A stretch of 11,944 bases of DNA, taken from positions 1 through 11,944 of the forward strand of contig JABFXT010000088.1 in NCBI GenBank assembly GCA_013361595.1, given 5' to 3'. The stretch is from Nocardia sp. (GTDB taxonomy: Bacteria; Actinomycetota; Actinomycetes; Mycobacteriales; Mycobacteriaceae). Below the pieces are notes generated by a model. That model ran no database searches. It had not been told where the DNA came from and saw only the letters and a program-made list of their open reading frames with translations. Below, one piece after another: positions 6,962 through 11,944 of the stretch; the first letter of the stretch is position 1, and every line of letters starts with the position of its first letter. Made by a program: the position numbers and the translations under genes.

Positions 6962-7101
6962 TTGACAGTTCCGGCTCCCGCGCGGTGGTGTCCACCGGCG
7001 AAGAGCACCGGACGCGCCGGGCCACCCGTTATCGATCCGCGGGCGGATCCCGTGCCGATCATCTCGGGCCGGATCGGCCACGCCGGGGACGCGCCCCGGC
7101 G
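6962..7101 (+). promoter_or_regulatory. dyad-rich upstream region of the monooxygenase operon
   Basis: A consensus -35, TTGACA (6962-6967), is followed after 18 nt by TGGTGT (6986-6991), a weak -10. It lies inside an inverted repeat, CGGTGG-TGT-CCACCG (6983-6997). Downstream are GATCCGC-GG-GCGGATC (7034-7049), then GCCGATC (7054-7060) with GATCGGC (7072-7078), then an 8-bp stem CGCCGGGG/CCCCGGCG with loop ACGCG (7081-7101). If the promoter is right, the last three lie in a leader of about 170 nt before the ATG at 7167. They could be operators, or an attenuator-like structured leader. The 8-bp stem is strong but has no T-tract. No known riboswitch class is recognised. Confidence 0.4.
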
Positions 7102-7166
7102 GCCTCGTCGCCCGAACCACGCGTTGACCTGTGCACCACTCGCGTACGCACAGGAAACGGGAGACG

Positions 7167-8378
7167 ATGACACCGAAACTACATCTCGGCGTGGCGCTCG
7201 ACGGGGCGGGCCGGCATCCGGCCGCGTGGCGGGAGCCGAACTCCCGGCCGGCCGAACTCTTCGGTCCCCGCTATTGGACGGATCTGGCCGCTACGGCCCA
7301 GCGCGGTCTGCTCGACTTCCTGACCATCGACGACAGTCTCGCGGTCCCCGGGGACCGCCGCGCACCGGCCGACGGCGCCCTCGACCGCGTCCGGGCCAGG
7401 ATCGACGCCCATCTGATCGCGGCGCGGCTCGCACCGGTCACCCGGCATATCGGGCTCGTACCGACGGTGACCACCACCCATACCGAGCCGTTCCATGTCT
7501 CCACCTCCCTCGCGACACTCGATCACACCTCACGCGGCCGGGCGGGCTGGCAGGTCAGGATCTCGGGCACCGCGGCCGAAGCCGCGCATTTCGGCCGCCG
7601 GCCGCTTCGCGAACTCACCGCCGCCGAACTGGCAGAGGTCCGGGCCACGGGCACTTTCCCGGGTTTCGTGCACGACCGGTTCGAAGAGGCCGCCGATGCG
7701 GTGGAAGTGGTCCGGCGGCTGTGGGACAGCTGGGAGGACGACGCCGAGATCCGCGACGTGGCCACCCGGCGGTTCATCGATCGCGCCAAACTGCACCGCA
7801 TCGATTTCGAGGGCCGGTATTTCAGCGTCCGCGGGCCGTCGATCACGCCGCGACCGCCCCAGGGACAACCCGTGGTGACCGCACTCGCGCACGCGCCCCT
7901 GGTCTACGAATTCGCCGCGCGCAGCGCCGATCTCGTATTCGTCACCCCCACCCGCGCAACGGGTCCCGCGACGATACTCGGTCAGGTCGCGGCGGCGACG
8001 GCGAAGGTCGGCCGCACGGGCGAACGACTACGCGTATACGCCGACCTCGAGATATTCCTCGACACCACGGCCGCGACCGGTGCACAGCGCCTGGCTCGGC
8101 TGAACGACGCGGCCGGGGTCGAATACACCTCCGATGCCGATGTTTTCGTGGGTAGCGCCGACGAACTCGCGGATCTACTCATCGACTGGAGTGCGCAGGG
8201 CATCGACGGCTTCCGGTTACGGCCCGGAGTCGCGGTCGACGATCTGACCGCGGTCACCGACAGCCTCGTTCCGGCTCTGCAGCGGCGCGGTGTCTTCCGC
8301 ACCGGCTATCGGGACGGCTCCCTGCGCGCGCTGCTCGGGCTGCCCACCACCGTCCCCAACCGCTACGCGACCACCTGA
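7167..8378 (+). CDS. LLM class flavin-dependent monooxygenase (first of a pair)
   Basis: A 403-residue protein of the bacterial luciferase-like superfamily. The ATG at 7167 follows GGGAG (7159-7163); a GTG 12 codons upstream lacks a ribosome site. Visible features are the early strand KLHLGVALDG (4-13), the ATLDHTSRGRAGWQVRIS stretch (116-133) at the place of the usual D-H-L-S-G-G-R-x-x-W motif, RLWDSWEDDAE (184-194), and the terminal RRGVFRTGYRDGSLRALLGL. It belongs to the ~400-residue actinobacterial subgroup that lacks the G-x-S-x-x-G phosphate-loop sequence of NtaA/SnaA proteins and has ALAHAPLVYEFAARSADLVFV (239-259) instead. Such enzymes use FMNH2 and O2 to oxidise small C-S or C-N compounds. 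The neighbour starts 11 bp after its stop, so the two probably act in one pathway. The superfamily is firm; the substrate is unknown. No flavin reductase gene lies in the window. Confidence 0.9.
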   Translation: MTPKLHLGVALDGAGRHPAAWREPNSRPAELFGPRYWTDLAATAQRGLLDFLTIDDSLAVPGDRRAPADGALDRVRARIDAHLIAARLAPVTRHIGLVPTVTTTHTEPFHVSTSLATLDHTSRGRAGWQVRISGTAAEAAHFGRRPLRELTAAELAEVRATGTFPGFVHDRFEEAADAVEVVRRLWDSWEDDAEIRDVATRRFIDRAKLHRIDFEGRYFSVRGPSITPRPPQGQPVVTALAHAPLVYEFAARSADLVFVTPTRATGPATILGQVAAATAKVGRTGERLRVYADLEIFLDTTAATGAQRLARLNDAAGVEYTSDADVFVGSADELADLLIDWSAQGIDGFRLRPGVAVDDLTAVTDSLVPALQRRGVFRTGYRDGSLRALLGLPTTVPNRYATT

Positions 8379-8389
8379 GCGAGGTAACC

Positions 8390-9769
8390 ATGAGCACTCC
8401 CCGTAAGCAGGTCATCCTGGGCGCCTACCTCGGCGGCGTGAACCACCACACGGCGTGGTGGCATCCCGAAGCCGGTAGCCAGATCGATTTCGACAGTTTC
8501 GAACACACCGCGCGGACCGCCGAACGTGGGCGATTCGATTTCTTCTTCCTCGCCGAAGGGCTCGCGCTGCGGGAACGCGCGGGTGAGATCTTCGACCAGG
8601 ACATCATCGGCCGTCCCGATACCTTCACGGTGCTGGCGTCGCTGGCCGCGGTCACCGAACATCTCGGTCTGGCGGGAACGATCAACGCGACCTTCAACGA
8701 GCCGTACGAACTGGCCCGCCGGTTCGCCAGTCTCGATCACCTCTCCGGCGGGCGCGCCGCCTGGAATGTGGTGACTTCGTTCGACGCTTTCACCGGCCGG
8801 AACTTCCGGCGCGGCGGATTCCTGGATCCGGCCGATCGGTACGTCCGCGCCGAGGAGACATTGAACGCGGTACGCGCGCTGTGGGATTCGTGGGAGGACG
8901 GCGATCTGGTCGCGGACAAGGAGTCCGGCCGGTTCCTCGACCGGGCGCAGGCCGGGACCTTCGCCTTCCACGGCACGCAATTCGATATCGCGGGCCGGTT
9001 CACCGTACCGCGCAGTCCACAGGGCAGACCGGTGATCCTGCAAGCCGGTGTCTCGCCGCAGGGCCGAGATTTCGCGGCAGCCAACGCCGACGCGATCTTC
9101 TCCCCCTACGGCCGGCTCCCCGAAGCCGCGGAGTTCTATCGCGATATCAAGGCACGCGCGGTGGCCGCGGGCCGAGCGGCCGACGATATCAAGATCCTGC
9201 CCTCGGCGAGTTTCGTACTCGGCGATACCGAGGCCGAGGCAGTGGAGAAGTATCACGCCGTCCGCGACGAACAGGTCACCGGGCAGACCGCGCTGATCCT
9301 GCTCGAGCAGATCTGGAATCGCGACCTGTCCGGCTACGATCCGGAGGGTCCGGTACCCGAGATCGATCCCGATCCCGATGCCGCGCCGATCATCCAGGGG
9401 CGCGCGTTCCTGCACCAGGATCGCTTCGCCACGGTCCGGCGTCTGCGCGAGGTGGCCGAAGCGAAGAAACTCACCCTGCGTGAAGTGGTGATCGATCAGT
9501 TCGAACGCGGCCCGCTGGTGGGCACTCCGGCCCGGGTCGCCGAACAGATCGACACCTTCGTCCAGGACAACGGCTCGGACGGTTTCATCCTCGGCTCCCA
9601 TCTCGTGCCCTGGGGGTTGGACGAATTCGTCGACGAGGTCGTTCCGCTGTTGCAGGACCGCGGAGTGCTGCGAACCGAGTACACGGGGACCACGCTGCGC
9701 GACAATCTCGGATTGCCGAACGCGTCCGCGCGTCCCGATCAGGCCGAGGTCTCCTCGGGCCTGGCCTGA
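8390..9769 (+). CDS. NtaA/SnaA/DszA-type FMN-dependent monooxygenase
   Basis: A 459-residue protein of normal length for the NtaA/SnaA/DszA family. The ATG at 8390 follows GAGGTAA, and the gap from the previous gene is 11 bp. Key motifs are QVILGAYLGGVNHHTAWW (7-24), RFDFFFLAE (48-56), the signature SLDHLSGGRAAWNVVTS (114-130), RYVRAEE (150-156), and the FMN phosphate-binding segment QAGVSPQGRDFAA (218-230). The C-terminus carries VGTPARVAEQIDTFV and then LRTEYTGTTLRDNLGL. Family members use FMNH2 supplied by a separate reductase to oxidise sulfones, sulfonates, polyaminocarboxylates or pristinamycin. Pairing with a second, different luciferase-like enzyme is common in sulfur-scavenging operons of actinobacteria, so organosulfur use is the best guess, but no transporter or reductase is present here to confirm it. 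The 3' end overlaps the convergent gene by 31 bp. Confidence 0.93.
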   Translation: MSTPRKQVILGAYLGGVNHHTAWWHPEAGSQIDFDSFEHTARTAERGRFDFFFLAEGLALRERAGEIFDQDIIGRPDTFTVLASLAAVTEHLGLAGTINATFNEPYELARRFASLDHLSGGRAAWNVVTSFDAFTGRNFRRGGFLDPADRYVRAEETLNAVRALWDSWEDGDLVADKESGRFLDRAQAGTFAFHGTQFDIAGRFTVPRSPQGRPVILQAGVSPQGRDFAAANADAIFSPYGRLPEAAEFYRDIKARAVAAGRAADDIKILPSASFVLGDTEAEAVEKYHAVRDEQVTGQTALILLEQIWNRDLSGYDPEGPVPEIDPDPDAAPIIQGRAFLHQDRFATVRRLREVAEAKKLTLREVVIDQFERGPLVGTPARVAEQIDTFVQDNGSDGFILGSHLVPWGLDEFVDEVVPLLQDRGVLRTEYTGTTLRDNLGLPNASARPDQAEVSSGLA

Positions 9770-11643
9770 GCCATCTTCAGCAGTGCTCCGTGCAGCGTGA
9801 TGGCCGGTTCGCCCGCGCGTTTGCCGTGCAATTCGAATTCGGCGAAACCGTCGATCAGTGCCCGGCGCGGGTCCAGCAGACCGTTTCCGATATTCGGGCC
9901 ACCGCTGAGGGAACCGGCCATCAGGATTCGCCAGGCCTCCTGCCGGGCGCGGTAGCCGCCCGCTTCGTCGAGCGCGGCGGCGAACGCCCGAACCACCGCC
10001 GTGTACACCGGCCGGTCGGGGCCCACGGCCCGGCGGAACCGTTTTCTGGCCGGGCCGGCCCCGGTGACGCCGGTGCCGGCCAGCTCGGCCTGCTCCAGCG
10101 TGATCCAGACCTGCGGAGCGTCGACCGGACCGGAATCGGTGGCCTGCTTGCGCTCCCGGCGGATCGTGTCGTCCCGCTGTTCGGCGATTTCGATGCCGTA
10201 CAGCGGAACGGTGTACTTCCCGAACAGATCGTCCAGGGCGCCGGCGATCTCACGGACCACCTCGGTATCGGTCACCGCGGCGTCGAAACCGCGGCTCTCC
10301 AGGCCGTGCCGGCGAGCCATATCCCGGACGAGCCGGATCACCTCGGATTCCCGCCCGCGCCGCCCCACCGGCAATACGGTCAGCTTCTCAGGGGCCGGCA
10401 CCGGATCCGGCTCGGCCACCGGAACTTCCGGTATCACGCGGGTTTCGGATGGACGGGGGTCACCCACCAATTGCAGCGGTGCCGCCGATCGCGGCGCGGC
10501 AGGCGCGTCCGACGGCCCGGGCGGGATGTCGGGCCCGGCGGTATCGGTCCCCCCGGGCGCCCCGCGATCCGTCAGCAGCGACAGCCCGGGTGGGGAATCG
10601 CCGAACGCCGGTCCCGGCGGGGACGGAGCGGTCGTTTCGTCCTGCGCGGCGATCGGAGGCGTCGCGGACGATGCGCCGGACGCCTCGCTCCGGTGTCCGG
10701 GCGACGATGGCTTCGCAGCCGCATCCGCCGGTTCTCGCCCTGTTTCCGGGGCGACGACCGGTGGTGCGGCCGTATCCGCCCCATCGTGGGCCCGGGGGCG
10801 CCGCCGATCCGGCGAACCGACCGTCGCGAGGTGGGCCACCGCGGCGAACAGCGAGTCGGGCAGCGGTACAGAGCGTTCCGACACCGTGGCCCCGGCCGGC
10901 TGTTCGCCGGCCGGGGCGGGCGCCGGCTCGGCGTCGACCTCGAAGAGCTTCGGAGCCGGACGGGCCTCGCGCGCGGGACCGGGTGGCTCCGCGGCCATCC
11001 GTGGCGGCGGTCCGGGTTGCGGATCGATCGGGGTGGGCCCGTACAGCGCCCCGCCCGCGGCACCGGCTGCCTCGTACGACCGGGAACCGGTCGGTGGGTC
11101 GGCCGTGGGCGATACCTGCGCGGCGCCCGCGTACTCGATCGCCGCCGCGGTGACCGGCGCCACCGCCGGGGGCGGCGGAGGTGGCGTCGTGGGCGACGGA
11201 GGTGCTGCGACGGGCGACGAAGTCGGCACGACCGGCACCGGGGATGGCGCGATCTGCCGGGCGGCCACATCGGTGGCGGCCGAAAGCGCAGCGGTGGCGG
11301 AAAGCGCAGCGGTGGCGGCTTTTCCGGGCGCCACGGACGGTCGCCGGGCCGCGGTGTTCGCTCGTTTCCGTGCCCACGGGCTCGCGGCCGGTTTGCGCAC
11401 GGCCGACGGCGCGTCCGGCGTCGATTCGGCGCCGCCGTCGCGATTCTCGGCCGGCCCGTCCGTGGTCACCACCGCGGTCAGGTCGGTGACCACGGCGATC
11501 CCGTTACGGGCTTCGCTCTGCTCGGCGGTGACTATCGCCGCCTTCAGCTCCCCGGCGATCCGGGACGCCTCGGCGATCAGCGTTTCCAATGTCGATACCA
11601 ATGCGCGTAATTCGGTCGCGTCCACCTTCGGGTCCTGGCTCAC
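9739..11643 (-). CDS. Pro/Ala-rich protein with a degenerate zincin-like (HExxH-lost) C-terminal domain
   Basis: A 634-residue protein. The GTG at 11641-11643 is preceded by GGAGA with about 5-6 nt spacing. Residues 9-45 form an amphipathic, coiled-coil-like helix. Residues ~60-420 are low-complexity Pro/Ala/Gly-rich linker, with a six-proline run (154-159) and one short ordered-looking patch (LPDSLFAAVAHLATVG, 261-276). Residues ~421-626 form a compact domain containing VREIAGALDDLFGKY (463-477), VWITLEQAEL (512-521), RPVYTAVVRAFAAALDEAGG (544-563) and ALIDGFAEFELHG (595-607). From memory, actinobacterial effector or toxin C-termini read RPVY..VVHEFGHALDEAGG and ALAEAFADVELNG at these places. 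Here the zinc-binding HEFGH is replaced by RAFAA (552-556), so the domain is probably not a working peptidase. I see no signal peptide or membrane helix. It is expressed from its own AT-rich promoter region. The CDS is secure; the domain assignment is inference without a search. Confidence 0.8.
   Translation of the reverse strand: MSQDPKVDATELRALVSTLETLIAEASRIAGELKAAIVTAEQSEARNGIAVVTDLTAVVTTDGPAENRDGGAESTPDAPSAVRKPAASPWARKRANTAARRPSVAPGKAATAALSATAALSAATDVAARQIAPSPVPVVPTSSPVAAPPSPTTPPPPPPAVAPVTAAAIEYAGAAQVSPTADPPTGSRSYEAAGAAGGALYGPTPIDPQPGPPPRMAAEPPGPAREARPAPKLFEVDAEPAPAPAGEQPAGATVSERSVPLPDSLFAAVAHLATVGSPDRRRPRAHDGADTAAPPVVAPETGREPADAAAKPSSPGHRSEASGASSATPPIAAQDETTAPSPPGPAFGDSPPGLSLLTDRGAPGGTDTAGPDIPPGPSDAPAAPRSAAPLQLVGDPRPSETRVIPEVPVAEPDPVPAPEKLTVLPVGRRGRESEVIRLVRDMARRHGLESRGFDAAVTDTEVVREIAGALDDLFGKYTVPLYGIEIAEQRDDTIRRERKQATDSGPVDAPQVWITLEQAELAGTGVTGAGPARKRFRRAVGPDRPVYTAVVRAFAAALDEAGGYRARQEAWRILMAGSLSGGPNIGNGLLDPRRALIDGFAEFELHGKRAGEPAITLHGALLKMAQARPEETSA
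11282..11317. repeat. two exact tandem copies of an 18-bp unit in the linker coding region
   Basis: GAAAGCGCAGCGGTGGCG occurs at 11282-11299 and again at 11300-11317, with a partial third copy just to the left. It encodes the duplicated ATAALS in the Ala-rich linker of the pseudo-zincin protein. Because the unit is a whole number of codons, copy-number change would alter the linker length without breaking the frame. Confidence 0.85.
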
Positions 11644-11722
11644 CGATATCTCCGCATACCGTCACAGCCGGCGGGCCGCACCGTGCACCGGTTCGGCCCG
11701 CATCAACGGTATGACGCACACT

Positions 11723-11746
11723 GACATACAAACATTTTGTAATGTC
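11723..11746. promoter_or_regulatory. AT-rich palindromic operator candidate upstream of the pseudo-zincin gene
   Basis: The core TACAAA-CAT-TTTGTA (11727-11741) is a perfect dyad with 6-bp arms. It extends outward to GACAT (11723-11727) and ATGTC (11742-11746) with one extra A on the right. It is the most AT-rich spot in the window and lies 80-100 bp before the GTG at 11643, just after the stop of the membrane-protein gene at 11767. The position and symmetry suggest a promoter controlled by a dimeric regulator such as a TetR- or MarR-type protein. No regulator is encoded nearby, and I could not place convincing -35/-10 boxes. Confidence 0.45.
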
Positions 11747-11766
11747 GCGGTTCCCCACGCGAACCA

Positions 11767-11944
11767 TCACGGCTCTCCCCGTTGGGAAGGTTCCGGACCG
11801 GCCCCGCTGTGCCGGGACAGGCAAGATGGGTCGGATGGGCGAATTCGCCGGGCCGGGTGCACCGGCGGCGTCGATCGCGCCCGGAAGATCAGGGCACCCG
11901 CCGCCCACAACACACTGACACCGGCCCCCACGGTCGCGGAGCCG
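11767..11944 (-). CDS. C-terminus of a probable integral membrane protein (runs off the right edge)
   Basis: This frame is open from the edge to a TGA at 11767-11769 (59 codons) and has third-codon GC typical of genes here. It begins with a hydrophobic helix, GSATVGAGVSVLWAAGALIF, followed by a polar, Arg/Pro/Ser-rich tail of about 39 residues. That is how many major-facilitator-type transporters or other multi-span proteins end, but the fragment is too short to name a family. A second minus-strand frame is also open here (RLRDRGGRCQCVV...). It continues into the coding region of the next gene and looks non-coding. It would be read in the same direction as the pseudo-zincin gene, with 123 bp between them. 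Confidence 0.45.
   Translation of the reverse strand, partial: GSATVGAGVSVLWAAGALIFRARSTPPVHPARRIRPSDPSCLSRHSGAGPEPSQRGEP

Noticed and set aside
7131..7166. 12-codon N-terminal extension of the first monooxygenase, or a His-rich leader peptide
   Set aside because: The upstream GTG has no ribosome site, the extra residues do not fit the family start, and they are in frame with the gene rather than a separate short ORF.
8363..9601. 412-residue minus-strand open frame opposite the second monooxygenase
   Set aside because: It is the antisense shadow of a gene with clear NtaA-family motifs.
4607..9769. Peptidase and monooxygenases as one defence-like cassette
   Set aside because: They are divergently transcribed with a 256-bp gap, each matches a metabolic or surface enzyme family, and no nuclease, NTPase or sensor domain accompanies them.
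9790..11610. 606-residue plus-strand open frame opposite the pseudo-zincin gene
   Set aside because: Composition is Arg/Gly-rich with no motif or ribosome site. The minus-strand frame has a good start, a domain-like C-terminus and normal codon use.
11504..11908. 134-residue minus-strand frame spanning the promoter and the start of the 11643 gene
   Set aside because: It crosses the AT-rich operator candidate and overlaps two better frames; the sequence is low complexity and Arg/Gly-rich.
1..11944. CRISPR arrays, tRNA/rRNA genes, transposases, phage or integron features
   Set aside because: No regularly spaced repeats, no recognisable RNA gene, and no transposase or recombinase motif in any frame.

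Overview
The base composition (very high GC, strongly GC-biased third codon positions, many GTG starts) and the gene families (acyl-CoA enzymes, F420-type nitroreductase remnant, luciferase-like flavin monooxygenases, a Pro/Ala-rich protein with an actinobacterial effector-like C-terminus) point to a mycolic-acid-type actinomycete. Nocardia or a close relative is my best guess. This is inferred from style and family content, not from a marker gene. The window holds no RNA gene, insertion sequence, CRISPR array or phage gene that I can support.

Layout, left to right. (1) 1-1076, minus strand: the 5' end of a thiolase-like acetyl-CoA acetyltransferase lies 40 bp behind a crotonase-fold enoyl-CoA hydratase/isomerase, as a small fatty-acyl-CoA operon. 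(2) 1276-1703, minus: remains of a Ddn-like (DUF385, F420H2-dependent) nitroreductase whose N- and C-terminal parts lie in different frames, probably a pseudogene. It is divergent from (3) 1796-3624, plus: a two-gene unit of a short-chain dehydrogenase and a patatin-like lipase with a 4-bp stop/start overlap. A perfect 16-bp dyad sits in the divergent promoter region. (4) 3671-4375, minus: a DUF1275 (YoaK-like) membrane protein, convergent with the lipase and separated from it by a possible hairpin. (5) 4607-6910, minus: a large membrane-anchored M28 zinc peptidase with a multi-span membrane domain and a C-terminal soluble domain, possibly translated from a leaderless GTG. (6) 7167-9769, plus: two different flavin-dependent monooxygenases of the luciferase-like superfamily in one operon, preceded by a 256-bp intergenic region containing four perfect inverted repeats. 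(7) 9739-11643, minus: a 634-residue protein with an N-terminal helix, about 360 residues of Pro/Ala-rich linker and a C-terminal domain that looks like an actinobacterial zincin toxin domain whose HExxH site has been lost. It overlaps the second monooxygenase tail-to-tail by 31 bp. (8) 11767-end, minus: the probable C-terminus of a membrane protein.

The units look like independent metabolic modules: acyl-CoA turnover, lipid or alcohol oxidation with lipolysis, surface proteolysis, and probably organosulfur or related C-S/C-N oxidation. They do not form one obvious system. The best candidates for something undescribed are the degenerate zincin protein with its AT-rich palindromic promoter, and the dyad-rich leader of the monooxygenase operon.
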